The translations under genes were made by a program, and so were the position numbers. Positions 17,243 through 26,096 of a stretch of DNA of 64,000 nt are shown here, in pieces; position 1 is the first letter of the stretch; every line of letters starts with the position of its first letter. The stretch comes from Streptomyces sp. PR69. GTDB taxonomy: Bacteria > Actinomycetota > Actinomycetes > Streptomycetales > Streptomycetaceae. The stretch lies in assembly GCF_026420845.1 (NCBI RefSeq), contig NZ_JAOWCB010000016.1, positions 1-64,000 of the forward strand. Direction: 5' to 3'. The notes below the pieces were generated by a model. The model was given only the letters and a program-made list of their open reading frames with translations. It was not told where the DNA came from and did not search any database.

Positions 17243-18739
17243 TTGAGTACGAGCCGCATCCAGCGCAACACACACCACACCAGCACCCGCACCCACGCCT
17301 GCGCCCCGCGCCGCACGGCCCCGGCCGTCTCCCTGCTGGCCGTCCTGGCCGTCGTTCTCGCCGGGATCGCCGCCGTGGGCGGCGGGGCCGGGGCCGCGCG
17401 TGGGGATGTGCCGCCGCCCGCGCCCGGGTGGACCCTGCAGTGGAGCGACGACTTCGACGGAGCGGACGGCACGCTCCCTTCGGCCGCGGACTGGCAGATC
17501 GACACCGGCCACTCCTATCCGGGAGGGCCCGCCAACTGGGGCACGGGCGAGGTCCAGAACTACACCGCCAGTCCCGACAACATCAGCCATGACGGGAACG
17601 GCCGGCTGCGCATCACCCCGCTCCGGGACGGAGCGGGCAACTGGACCTCGGCGCGGATCGAGACGCGGCGGGCGGACTTCAAGGCCCCCGCGGGCGGCAC
17701 GCTGCGCATCGAGGGGCGGATACAGATGCCGAACGTGACCGGGGACGCCGCCCTCGGCTACTGGCCCGCGTTCTGGGCGCTGGGCTCCCCGTACCGGGGC
17801 GATTACTGGAACTGGCCGTCCATCGGCGAGTTCGACATCATGGAGAACGTCAACGGCCTCAACTCCGTCTGGGGCGTGCTGCACTGCGGCGTCAACCCCG
17901 GCGGGCCGTGCAATGAGACCAGCGGGCTCGGCGCCAGCCGCGTCTGCCCCGGCGCAAGCTGCCAGTCGGCGTTCCACACGTACCGCTTCGAGTGGGACCG
18001 GTCCGTGTCCCCCAGCGAACTGCGCTGGTATGTGGACGGACAGCTCTACCACAGCCTCGACCAGAGCCGGTTCGACGCCACGACCTGGGCGAACATGACG
18101 GACCACGCGGGCTACTTCATTCTGCTCAACGTCGCGATCGGCGGTGCCTTCCCGGATGCGCTGGGCGGCAGGACGCCGACCGCGGCGACGGCGCCCGGGC
18201 ATGCGATGCTCGTGGACTATGTCGCCGTCTGGACCAGGGGCGGGGGCGGCACCACCCCGCCGCCCGGCGGATCGTCCCAGCTGTATCTGCGGCCCGGGGG
18301 CGCGGCAGGCGATGCGGCGGGCTCCGGTTCCGCGGTGAGCCTCGCCTCCGCGGGCGGGGCGAACCACGACGGCAGTCCGCACAGTCCGCGGGTGTTCACG
18401 GCTTCCGGGATCACCCGTGCGTACAGCGGCGGCTCCACGGAGTTCGACCTGTTGGTGGACGCGGGGTCGACGGTCGCCAACGGCCAGCAGATCAGGGTGA
18501 GTTATGACCGTACCGGCGACGGGACCTGGGACCGGACGGAGACGTACCACTACTTCGCCACCGATCCAGTGCCGGGCTATGAGCACTATACGCAGGCGCG
18601 GGGGCTGAAGTCCGCCACCGGCTCGCATGGCGATCTGACGGGCGGCCGGGTGCGGATCGAGGTCTGGAGCGCGATCGGCAGCGGACCGAGCACGCTCGGG
18701 ACCGGCAACCTGTCGTACGTCCGCATCCCCTTCGGCTGA
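17243..18739 (+). CDS. Secreted GH16 family beta-glucanase with C-terminal accessory domain
   Basis: 498 residues. An N-terminal signal peptide (Arg-rich, then PAVSLLAVLAVVLAGIAAVG) precedes a GH16 laminarinase-type domain at about 55-335. The catalytic motif is GEFDIMENVNG with Glu196, Asp198 and Glu201. After a Gly/Thr/Pro linker (GGGGTTPPPGGSS) there is a C-terminal domain of about 150 residues that looks like a beta-sandwich carbohydrate-binding module. TTG start with CGGAGG six bases upstream. Likely cleaves beta-1,3-glucans outside the cell. A LacI-type operator lies just upstream and a strong hairpin just downstream. Confidence 0.93.
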   Translation: MSTSRIQRNTHHTSTRTHACAPRRTAPAVSLLAVLAVVLAGIAAVGGGAGAARGDVPPPAPGWTLQWSDDFDGADGTLPSAADWQIDTGHSYPGGPANWGTGEVQNYTASPDNISHDGNGRLRITPLRDGAGNWTSARIETRRADFKAPAGGTLRIEGRIQMPNVTGDAALGYWPAFWALGSPYRGDYWNWPSIGEFDIMENVNGLNSVWGVLHCGVNPGGPCNETSGLGASRVCPGASCQSAFHTYRFEWDRSVSPSELRWYVDGQLYHSLDQSRFDATTWANMTDHAGYFILLNVAIGGAFPDALGGRTPTAATAPGHAMLVDYVAVWTRGGGGTTPPPGGSSQLYLRPGGAAGDAAGSGSAVSLASAGGANHDGSPHSPRVFTASGITRAYSGGSTEFDLLVDAGSTVANGQQIRVSYDRTGDGTWDRTETYHYFATDPVPGYEHYTQARGLKSATGSHGDLTGGRVRIEVWSAIGSGPSTLGTGNLSYVRIPFG

Positions 18740-18747
18740 GCGGCACG

Positions 18748-18792
18748 CTCCTGGTCGCCGCCGCCGGACCCGCTGCGCGCGGCGACCAGGAG
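18748..18792. terminator. Bidirectional terminator between convergent genes
   Basis: Perfect 14-bp inverted repeat CTCCTGGTCGCCGC / GCGGCGACCAGGAG with a 17-base loop, placed between the GH16 gene and the convergent beta-propeller gene. Confidence 0.8.
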
Positions 18793-18802
18793 AAGCCCTG
18801 TG

Positions 18803-20035
18803 TCAGGGGCGGCTGAGCCCGTTCAGGGCCTCCTTTGCGACCCTGCCCGCGCGTTCGCGCTGGGGGAAGTCGCCGACCTCGACCCGGGCGACCTCCTCTG
18901 CCGTCGCGTAGTCGATCACGGACACCTCGTCCCGGTTGGACAGCGTCACAAAGCAGTGCCGGCCGTCGGGGCCGGTGACGGACCAGTACGGCAGCGAGCC
19001 CTCGGGGTAGTGCACAAAGCCGTCCGTCGTCAGGGAGGGGCGGGAGGCGATCGCCGTGTAGTCGTCGATGGTGCCCGCCATGCACAGCTTGTCGCCGGCC
19101 GCGTTCATGGCCATGCCGTGGTGGGCCGAGTTCTGCGGATAGTCGTCCGGCTTGAGCCGCGCGCCCGCCTCGCTGAAGGGCATCCGGACCGTGCGGACCG
19201 TGCGCCCGCGCTCCAGGTCGTACTCGATGAAGCCGTTGAGGTACGACAGCTGGGCGTACATCGTCTTGCCGTCCGGGGTGATCACGGACGGGCGGACGCC
19301 GTGGTCGAAGCTGTATCTCCGTACGACCTTGAGCGTGCGGGCGTCCGCGACCGTCACCTGCTTGGCGCCCTTGAGGAAGTTAAGGGCCTTGGGGAGCGAG
19401 GTGACGCCGATGGACATGTTGTAGATGAGGGAGCCGTCCGCGGAGTAGACGTTCTCGTGCGGATAGGTGCCGGTCGGGAACGAGCCGGTGATCCGGCCCG
19501 TCGCCGTGTCCAGCGTCTGGGACTTGGCGGCGGTGATGGCCGAGACGACGAAGGTCCGGCCGTCCGGGGAGAGCGCGGCATGGTCGGCCTTGAAGCCGTC
19601 GAGGTGGGTGCGCCAGAGCTGCCGGCCGCTGGCGACGTCGTACGCCGCCGCGTCGCCCAGGTTGCCGCGGGAGACATACAGCGTGGCGCCGTCGGGCGCG
19701 AGATGGGCGTCGTCGACGAACTTGTCGCCGCCCGCCTGCTGTTTGACGATCTCGTACGCGGCGCGCCGGATCGGGCCCATCCCGTTCAGCACCTCGTCGA
19801 GGTCGGGGATGACGTCGAGGGAGCCGAGGTTGTCGTAGGTGTGGGCGTCGATGAAGCTGACGGTGCCGTCGGCGCTGTTGCCTACGATGACGACATCGCG
19901 CAGCCCGCCCCCGGCCGCCGGTCCGTCCGCGGCCGTGGAGGCCGGGGCGGTCAGCGAGCCGAGGGCGAGCGTGAGGGTGAGCGTGAGAGTGAGAGTGAGC
20001 GCGAGCGGTGCCGGAGGACGCGTTCTGCGCCACAT
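18803..20035 (-). CDS. Secreted YVTN/YncE-type beta-propeller protein
   Basis: 410 residues. The signal peptide is MWRRTRPPAPLALTLTLTLT followed by more Leu/Thr and Ala, cleaved near AST-AADG. The mature part has repeated propeller blades: DVVIVGNSADGTVSFIDAHT, ATLYVSRGNLGDAAAYDVAS, DGRTFVVSAITAAKSQTLDT and HCFVTLSNRDEVSVIDYATA. Such proteins are often ligand-binding or scaffold domains outside the membrane; no catalytic motif is visible. GGAAGGGA lies nine bases ahead of the ATG. The hydrophobic core of the signal peptide is encoded by a hexanucleotide repeat that could change in length. Confidence 0.85.
   Translation of the reverse strand: MWRRTRPPAPLALTLTLTLTLTLALGSLTAPASTAADGPAAGGGLRDVVIVGNSADGTVSFIDAHTYDNLGSLDVIPDLDEVLNGMGPIRRAAYEIVKQQAGGDKFVDDAHLAPDGATLYVSRGNLGDAAAYDVASGRQLWRTHLDGFKADHAALSPDGRTFVVSAITAAKSQTLDTATGRITGSFPTGTYPHENVYSADGSLIYNMSIGVTSLPKALNFLKGAKQVTVADARTLKVVRRYSFDHGVRPSVITPDGKTMYAQLSYLNGFIEYDLERGRTVRTVRMPFSEAGARLKPDDYPQNSAHHGMAMNAAGDKLCMAGTIDDYTAIASRPSLTTDGFVHYPEGSLPYWSVTGPDGRHCFVTLSNRDEVSVIDYATAEEVARVEVGDFPQRERAGRVAKEALNGLSRP
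19965..20006 (-). repeat. Hexanucleotide repeat inside a signal peptide
   Basis: Seven consecutive six-base units of the type GTGAGC/GTGAGA/GCGAGC encode the alternating Leu-Thr run in the signal peptide of the beta-propeller gene. Gain or loss of units keeps the frame and changes the length of the hydrophobic core by two residues each. Confidence 0.7.
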
Positions 20036-20151
20036 GGGGGCCGTCCCTTCCCGTGCTTGGTGATGGGCATGCCATGACTGGAGCGGCCCATACGATGACA
20101 CGTTCCGGTTACCGGCGGTACGGTCGCGACGCGAGGAAGCCCGGATCCGGT

Positions 20152-21570
20152 TCAGACCTTCGCGGGCGCGGGCTGCTGCTCCGGCTCCCCGGCCTCCGGG
20201 ACCCCCGCGGCATCCGCCGCCGGGCCGCCGCGGCCGCCGTGGCCGTCGTGGCCGTCGTGGCCGTCGTCCACCAGCGTCTTCTCGTCGAACGGCACCCGCC
20301 CCGCCAGGACATCCGCCGCCCGCTCCTTGTCGATCTCCTTCGTCCAGGTGCCGACGAGCACCGTGGCCACGGCATTGCCCGCGAAGTTCGTCAGCGCCCG
20401 CGCCTCGCTCATAAAGCGGTCGATGCCGACGATCAGCCCCACGCCGTCGACCAGTTCGGGCCGGTGCGACTGCAGCCCGCCGGCGAGCGTCGCCAGGCCC
20501 GCGCCGGTCACGCCCGCCGCACCCTTGGAGGCGATGACCATGAAGACCAGCAGCGAGATCTGCTCGGACGCGGACAGCGGGTCGCCCATCGCATTGGCGA
20601 TGAACAGCGAGGCCATCGTCAGATAGATCGCCGTGCCGTCGAGGTTGAAGGAGTAGCCGGTGGGGACGGTGATGCCGACGACCGGCTTGCTCACGCCCAT
20701 GTGTTCCATCTTCGCGATCAGCCGCGGCAGCGCCGACTCGGACGACGACGTGGACAGGATCAGCAGGAACTCCCGCCCCAGATAGCGCAGCAGCGAGAAC
20801 AGATTCACCCCGGCGACCAGCCGCAGCAGCGCCCCGAGCACCACGAAGACGAAGACCGCGCAGGTGAGATAGAAGCCGATCATGATGACCGCGAGCGACT
20901 TCAGCGCATCGAGACCGGTCTCGCCGACGACCGCCGCGATCGCGCCGAACGCGCCGACCGGCGCCACCCACATGATCATGGCGAGGATACGGAAGACGAG
21001 CCGCTGGACATGGCCGATGCCGCGCAGCACGGGCTCGCCCGCCGCTCCCATCGCCTGGAGCGCAAAGCCGGCGAGCAGCGCCACCAGCAGCGTCTGGAGC
21101 ACCTCGCCCTCGGTGAAGGCGGAGACCAGCGTGGTGGGGATGATGCCGAGGAGGAAGTCCACGGTGCTCTCGCTCGCCCCCGCCGCCTGCTGCTCGCCCG
21201 CGGCGCGCGCCGCCTCGGTCACGTGGAGCCCCGCGCCGGGCTCCAGCACATTGCCGACGAGCAGGCCGATGCCGAGCGCGACGGTCGACATCACGAGGAA
21301 GTAGCCGAGGGCCAGTCCGCCGACCGCGCCGACCTTCGCCGCCTTCCGCACCGATCCGATGCCCAGCACGATGGTGCAGAAGATGACCGGGGAGATCATC
21401 ATCTTGATCAGATTGACGAAGCCCTTGCCGATGGGCTTGAGCTCCACGGCCACGCCGGGCGCGGCGAAACCGACCGCGATGCCGAGCAGCACGGCGGCGA
21501 TGACGGCGATGTAGAGGTAGTGGGTACGGTCCCGTCTGCCCGTTCGCGACGGCGTTGTCACAGCTCCCAC
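20152..21570 (-). CDS. dctA: C4-dicarboxylate transporter DctA
   Basis: 472-residue dicarboxylate/amino acid:cation symporter. The signature elements are present: serine-rich loop ILSTSSSESALPRL, PTGYSFNLDGTAIYLTMA, and the second hairpin SKGAAGVTGAG, with eight or so hydrophobic membrane segments. The C-terminal tail has a (DGH)n-rich run (VDDGHDGHDGHGGRGG) encoded by 9-bp repeats, not part of the transport core. The GTG start has AGGAGG six bases upstream. It is divergent from a CitA/DcuS-type sensor kinase gene, which fits control of uptake by succinate, fumarate or malate. Confidence 0.93.
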   Translation of the reverse strand: MGAVTTPSRTGRRDRTHYLYIAVIAAVLLGIAVGFAAPGVAVELKPIGKGFVNLIKMMISPVIFCTIVLGIGSVRKAAKVGAVGGLALGYFLVMSTVALGIGLLVGNVLEPGAGLHVTEAARAAGEQQAAGASESTVDFLLGIIPTTLVSAFTEGEVLQTLLVALLAGFALQAMGAAGEPVLRGIGHVQRLVFRILAMIMWVAPVGAFGAIAAVVGETGLDALKSLAVIMIGFYLTCAVFVFVVLGALLRLVAGVNLFSLLRYLGREFLLILSTSSSESALPRLIAKMEHMGVSKPVVGITVPTGYSFNLDGTAIYLTMASLFIANAMGDPLSASEQISLLVFMVIASKGAAGVTGAGLATLAGGLQSHRPELVDGVGLIVGIDRFMSEARALTNFAGNAVATVLVGTWTKEIDKERAADVLAGRVPFDEKTLVDDGHDGHDGHGGRGGPAADAAGVPEAGEPEQQPAPAKV

Positions 21571-21698
21571 GGGGGGCCTCCTGAAGTGATTGCGTGTCCA
21601 TGTCCCGATGGATCCCCGCGACTATCCATCAGGCTGTGACGCCGGTCACCGTTGCGTTCTTTTCGTTCATACGAAGGCGGACGGGCACACTTGCCCCC

Positions 21699-24008
21699 AT
21701 GCGCATACCCCGTCCGCGGAGCCTCGCCGGGCAGCTCTTCGCCATGCAGGCGGTGCTGGTGGCGGTGATCGTCGCGGGCTGCGCGCTCTTCGCGTACCTC
21801 ACCGACCGCGGCCAGGCCGAGGAGGCGGCACGCCGTCAGGCCACGGCGACCGCGACCGCCGTCGCCCGCTCGCCGTCGGTCGCCGAGGCGGCCCGGCTGA
21901 CCGATCCCTCCTCCGTGCTCCAGCCGTACGCGGAGAGCGTGCGCCGCGACTCCGGAGTGGACTTTGTGGTGATCATGGCCCCGGACGGGACACGCTGGAC
22001 GCATCCGGCGACGGGCGAGATCGGCCGTACGTATCTGGGGCACATCGGCCCGGCGCTGCGCGGCGAGGTCTACAGCGAGAGCTACACCGGCACGCTCGGG
22101 CGGTCCGTGCGGACGGTGGCCCCGGTGTACGACGCGGAGGGCGGCGGCCGGGTCGCCGGGGTCGTCAGCGCGGGCATCACGGTCCGGGCGATCAGCGAAC
22201 AGGTGCGGGAGCAGGTCGCCGCGCTGCTGGCGGTCGCGGGCGGGGCGCTGGCGCTCGGCGCGGTGGGCACGTATGTCATCAACGCCCGGCTGCGGCGGCA
22301 TACGCACGGCATGAACGCGGCCGAGCTGAGCCGGCTGCACGACTACCACGAGGCGGCCCTCCACGCGGTGCGCGAGGGCCTGGTGATGCTCGACGGACAG
22401 CGGCGGATCGCCCTGATCAACGACGGCGCGCGGGAGCTGCTGGGGCTCGGCGGGGACGCGGTGGGGCGGCGGGTGGCGGAACTCGGCCTGCCCGCGCCGC
22501 TGACCGGCGCGCTGCTGGCGTCCGAGCCCCGGGCGGACGAAGTGCATCTGACGGCGGACCGGGTGGTGGTGGTCTCCACCCGCCCGGTCGTCGGCGGCGA
22601 GCGGCGGGGCACCGTGGTCACGCTGCGGGACCACACCGAACTGCAGGCGCTCTCCGGGGAGCTGGACTCCGAACGCGGCTTCTCCCAGGCGCTGCGTTCC
22701 CAGGCCCATGAGGCGGCCAACCGGCTGCACACGGTGGTCTCCCTGATCGAGCTGGGACGGGTCGGCGAGGCGGTCGAGTTCGCGACGGCGGAGCTGGAGC
22801 TGGCGCAGGTGCTCACCGACCGTGTGGTCGGCGCGGTGGGCGAACCGGTGCTCGCGGCACTGCTGCTGGGCAAGGCGGCGCAGGCGAACGAGCGCGGCGT
22901 GGAGCTGGTGCTGGCGGACGACAGCCGGATCGACGACGGAGTGCTGCCCGCGTCCCTCCCGGCGCGCGACCTGGTGACGATCCTCGGCAACCTCATCGAC
23001 AACGCGGTCGACGCGGCGGCATCCGAACCGCCGGGCCCACGCCCGGAGGACCCTGCCCCGGCCACCGCGGCCGGGGCGGAGGCAGGCATGGCGGCCCGGA
23101 CCGGGCCACCCACGCCGGACCCCGACGCGAAGACGGCGGGCACGCGGCCAACCGACCCGACTCCGACCGCCGCGGCCCCGACTGCGGCAAGCACCGCGAA
23201 CCCCGCCGGCACACCCACGCCGGACCCGGACGCGAAGACGGCGGGCACGCGCCAAACCGACCCGACTCCAACCGCCACAGCCCCGACTGCGGCAAGCACC
23301 GCGAACCCCGCCGGGATGCCCGCGACGGCGGCCGACCCGAAGACCGCAGGCACGCACCCGACCACCACGGACGCGGCCCACCCGGCCACCGCGGACGCAA
23401 CCGCGGCAAGCACGGCGAACCCCACCGGAACGCCCACGACGGCGGCCGACGCGAAGGCGGCGGGCACGCGGCCGACCCGTCCGGCCCCGGCCGACGCGGG
23501 TCCGGTCGGGGAAGGCCCAACCGCAGCGAGCACCGCGGACCCCGTCGGGACGCCCGCGGCGCACGCCGGCGCGGTGGGAAGCGCAGGTTCGCGTCTTGCA
23601 GCCGCATCGGGAGACGGGGCTCAGCTTGCGGACGGCGGCGGATGGCCCGATGGGGCCGTATCGCCGGGCGCGGCGGACGAGGGCGGCGGGCGCCTGCACA
23701 GCCTCCCCGCGGCGCCCGCGGCCCGCCGGCGGGCGGTCGTGATCGTGACCGTGCGGGTGGAGGACGACGGGCGGGTGTTGTTGCTGCGCGTCGCGGACAG
23801 CGGCACGGGCGTCGATCCGGCGGACGCGGAGGAGGTGTTCCGGCGCGGCTGGTCCACCCACGGCGCGGGCCGCGGGCTGGGGCTCGCGCTGGTGCGGCAG
23901 GCCGTTCGCCGCGCCGACGGCACGATCGGGCTCGCCCGTTCCGCGGACGGCGGCGCGGAGTTCACCGTACGGCTCCCCCTCCACGCCCCGGCGGAGGCGT
24001 CCGTATGA
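21699..24008 (+). CDS. CitA/DcuS-type sensor histidine kinase with repeat insertion in the ATPase domain
   Basis: 769 residues, normally about 540 in this family. Topology: membrane helix at about 10-34, extracytoplasmic PAS-like sensor to about 170, second helix at about 173-200, cytoplasmic PAS at about 215-320, then the dimerisation helix with His337 (SQAHEAANRLH). The ATPase domain starts with the N box LGNLIDNAVDAA, but residues about 442-677 are an Ala/Pro/Thr/Asp-rich insertion with four 35-38-residue repeats. The fold then resumes with the G boxes VADSGTGVD and GAGRGLGLALV. The ATG at 21699 is preferred over an upstream in-frame start. It overlaps the response regulator by four bases and is divergent from dctA. 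Likely senses C4-dicarboxylates or citrate. Confidence 0.9.
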   Translation: MRIPRPRSLAGQLFAMQAVLVAVIVAGCALFAYLTDRGQAEEAARRQATATATAVARSPSVAEAARLTDPSSVLQPYAESVRRDSGVDFVVIMAPDGTRWTHPATGEIGRTYLGHIGPALRGEVYSESYTGTLGRSVRTVAPVYDAEGGGRVAGVVSAGITVRAISEQVREQVAALLAVAGGALALGAVGTYVINARLRRHTHGMNAAELSRLHDYHEAALHAVREGLVMLDGQRRIALINDGARELLGLGGDAVGRRVAELGLPAPLTGALLASEPRADEVHLTADRVVVVSTRPVVGGERRGTVVTLRDHTELQALSGELDSERGFSQALRSQAHEAANRLHTVVSLIELGRVGEAVEFATAELELAQVLTDRVVGAVGEPVLAALLLGKAAQANERGVELVLADDSRIDDGVLPASLPARDLVTILGNLIDNAVDAAASEPPGPRPEDPAPATAAGAEAGMAARTGPPTPDPDAKTAGTRPTDPTPTAAAPTAASTANPAGTPTPDPDAKTAGTRQTDPTPTATAPTAASTANPAGMPATAADPKTAGTHPTTTDAAHPATADATAASTANPTGTPTTAADAKAAGTRPTRPAPADAGPVGEGPTAASTADPVGTPAAHAGAVGSAGSRLAAASGDGAQLADGGGWPDGAVSPGAADEGGGRLHSLPAAPAARRRAVVIVTVRVEDDGRVLLLRVADSGTGVDPADAEEVFRRGWSTHGAGRGLGLALVRQAVRRADGTIGLARSADGGAEFTVRLPLHAPAEASV
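23112..23560 (+). repeat. 105-bp coding repeats within the histidine kinase gene
   Basis: Repeat units begin at 23112, 23217, 23322 and 23436, giving periods of 105, 105 and 114 bp. Each encodes a variant of PDAKTAGTRPTDPTP followed by TAASTANPAGTP. The first two are nearly identical, the later ones more diverged, which suggests stepwise tandem duplication. Confidence 0.85.
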
Positions 24009-24697
24009 CCGTCTCCCGCCCCATCCATGTGCTGGTCGTCGAGGACGACCCCGTCGCAGCCGACGCGCACGCGCTCTATGTGCGCCGGGTCGACGGCTTC
24101 GAGGTCGCCGGGGTGGCGCATTCGCGTGCGGAGGCCGTGCGGGCGCTGGAGCGCACCCGCGTCGATCTGCTGCTCCTCGACCTCTACCTGCCGGACGGGC
24201 ACGGGCTGCGGCTCGTACGGTCCCTGCGCGCGGCGGGGCATCACGCGGACGTCATCGCCGTCACGTCCGCCCGCGATCTGGCGGTCGTCCGCGAAGGCGT
24301 GTCGCTGGGGGTGGTGCAGTACGTGCTGAAGCCCTTCACCTTCGCCGCACTGCGCGACCGGCTCGCCCGGTATGCCGAGTTCCGCGCCGCGGCGGGCGAG
24401 GCCAGCGGGCAGGAGGAGGTGGACCGGGCGCTGGCGGCGCTGCGTGCGACACCGCAGAGCACCGGTCTGCCCAAGGGGCTCAGCGGCCCGACCCTGGAGG
24501 CGGTGACGCTGACGCTGCGCGACGCGGAGGGCGGGCTGACGGCGGCGGAGGCGGGCGCGGCGGTGGGCATTTCGCGGATCACGGCGCGCCGCTATCTGGA
24601 GCATCTGGTGTCCGCCGGGCGTGCCGTGCGCAGTCCGCGGTACGGCCAGATCGGCCGCCCCGAACTGCAGTACCGCTGGCTGCCGTCGAACCGCTGA
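24005..24697 (+). CDS. CitB/DcuR-family response regulator
   Basis: 230 residues. Receiver domain with acidic pair in VVEDDPVAAD, phosphoacceptor Asp59 in LLLLDLYLPDG, Thr in VIAVTSARD and Lys in VLKPFTF. The C-terminal part carries a helix-turn-helix (TAAEAGAAVGISRITARRYLEHLV) and ends RPELQYRWLPS, as in DcuR/CitB/DpiA. ATG overlaps the kinase stop (ATGA), so the two form one operon. It most likely controls dctA, which is divergent from the kinase gene. Confidence 0.95.
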   Translation: MTVSRPIHVLVVEDDPVAADAHALYVRRVDGFEVAGVAHSRAEAVRALERTRVDLLLLDLYLPDGHGLRLVRSLRAAGHHADVIAVTSARDLAVVREGVSLGVVQYVLKPFTFAALRDRLARYAEFRAAAGEASGQEEVDRALAALRATPQSTGLPKGLSGPTLEAVTLTLRDAEGGLTAAEAGAAVGISRITARRYLEHLVSAGRAVRSPRYGQIGRPELQYRWLPSNR

Positions 24698-24712
24698 CGA
24701 CGACGGCGGCGG

Positions 24713-25297
24713 TCAGGCAAGGCCGCCGTTGGCGTAGAGGATCTGGCCGTTGATCCACCGGGCGGGGCCTGCCAGGAAGGCGACCGTTTCGGCGATGTCC
24801 TCCGGGGCGCCCAGCCGCTCAAGCGGGGCCGCGCTGGAGAGGTTGTCTATCGTCGGCTGGTCCTTGCCTTCGAGGAACAGCGGCGTGGCGGTCGGGCCGG
24901 GGGCCACGGCGTTGACGGTGATGTCCTTGCCCCGCAGCTCGCGGGCCAGCACCAGGGTCATCGCCTCGACCGCGCCTTTGCTCGCCGCGTAGGCGCCGTA
25001 GGCCGGGAACTGCAGCCGGGTGACGGATGTGGAGAAGTTGATGATCGCGCCGCCCCGGCGCACCCGCCGGGCCGCCTGCTGGGAGACCACGAAGGCGCCG
25101 CGGACATTGGTGCGGTGCATCCGGTCGAGGTCGTCGAGGTCCAGCGTCGCGATGGGGGCCAGGAGCAGGATGCCCGCGGTGTTGACGACGACGTCGACTC
25201 CTCCGAACTCCAACACCAATCCGATATCAGCGATACCGAGCGCGGTTGCGCGCCCGGCCGCGGACGCCCGCGCCGCCGAACCGGCAGGTAATCCCAT
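24713..25297 (-). pseudogene. Truncated short-chain dehydrogenase (SDR) remnant
   Basis: The C-terminal two thirds of an SDR are clear: GGVDVVVNTAGIL, the catalytic Ser in INFSTSVT, YGAYAASKGAVEAM with Tyr and Lys, NAVAPGPTATPLF, and ARWINGQILYANGG. The N-terminal cofactor fold with TGxxxGIG is absent: upstream of FGGVDV the frame runs into unrelated residues (MGLPAGSAARASAAG) and then toward the divergent XRE gene. An SDR of about 245 residues is therefore missing roughly its first 70. Without the dinucleotide-binding loop it should be inactive. I chose the ATG at 25297 only as the nearest possible start. Confidence 0.7.
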
Positions 25298-25387
25298 TGC
25301 CGGGAGGCACCAGACGATCACCTGGGATATTCCTACGACATGTGGCCTTGGGGGAACGGACCGTAGTCGCGCGCGCCCTTCCGCCCC

Positions 25388-25400
25388 TACGTTGTCCGGG
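25388..25400 (+). promoter_or_regulatory. Leaderless promoter of the XRE gene
   Basis: TACGTT fits the -10 form TANNNT and ends six bases before the GTG start at 25400, with no Shine-Dalgarno sequence. This spacing is what leaderless Streptomyces transcripts show. Confidence 0.5.
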
Positions 25401-26077
25401 TGCAGCACCACCCTTCGCCCCCGTTCAACGCCTCCGCAGCGCGCCGACTGCGCGAAGCGCTCGGCATGCACCCCGGCCATGTCGCCTACGGCCTCCACGC
25501 CCAGTACGGACTCCAGATCAGCCCGGAGACGGTCGCCGCGTGGGAGCGCGGTGCGGCCGCACCCCGGCCGCATGAACTGTCCGCGCTCGCGGGGGTGCTG
25601 TGGTGCTCACCGGGCGAACTGCTCGCGCAGGCCACGACCCTGCGCGAGCACCGCATGTCCCACGGGCTGGCCCCCGGCGAACTGGCGCGGCGCGTCGGCG
25701 TGGACGCCTCCGCCTATCTGAAGATGGAGGAGTCGGGGCGCTGGCGCGGCAACGCGCGGCAGACCGCCGCCCTGGCGGACGTCCTCCGGCTCGGCCCGCG
25801 CGAGCTGCTGACCGTCACGGGCCGGGACGAGGACCTGGCGAACCTGCTGCGCGACGCGGTGGCCGCGCGCTGGCAGCCGTATGTGCGGCCGGTGGGCAAA
25901 CTGCTGCCGCTCGACAAGGATCTGCTGGAGGGCGTGCTGGAGCGGCTGCACTCCGACTACCAGTCGCGGATGGTGGCGACGCTCAGCTGGGGCGACACGA
26001 CGCATGACACGGCGGAGCCGGGCCGGGACTTTCTGGACCGGATCGTGGACCACTTCTGGGAACTGGCGGAGGGATAA
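25400..26077 (+). CDS. XRE-type helix-turn-helix regulator
   Basis: 225 residues with two recognisable helix-turn-helix segments: the first at about 12-65 (RLREALGMHPGHVAYGLHAQ, then ISPETVAAWERGAAAPRPHE), the second at about 85-135 (GLAPGELARRVGVDASAYLK, then MEESGRWRGNARQTAALADVL). A C-terminal part of about 90 residues (LLRDAVAARWQPYVRPVGKL) is of unknown fold. The gene seems leaderless. It is divergent from the truncated SDR and convergent with pfkA. The target is not known; two DNA-binding folds in one chain suggest binding to a repeated site. Confidence 0.8.
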   Translation: MQHHPSPPFNASAARRLREALGMHPGHVAYGLHAQYGLQISPETVAAWERGAAAPRPHELSALAGVLWCSPGELLAQATTLREHRMSHGLAPGELARRVGVDASAYLKMEESGRWRGNARQTAALADVLRLGPRELLTVTGRDEDLANLLRDAVAARWQPYVRPVGKLLPLDKDLLEGVLERLHSDYQSRMVATLSWGDTTHDTAEPGRDFLDRIVDHFWELAEG

Positions 26078-26096
26078 CCCGCGCCTCCCCGAACCT

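Noticed and set aside
18803..21601. One long minus-strand frame of 932 codons spanning the beta-propeller and the dctA region
   Set aside because: Only the part from 20035 downward is the propeller gene; the upstream part is an out-of-frame shadow of dctA, and the propeller has its own signal peptide and ribosome site.
20008..21639. 543-codon plus-strand frame rich in His/Asp/Arg
   Set aside because: Antisense of dctA.
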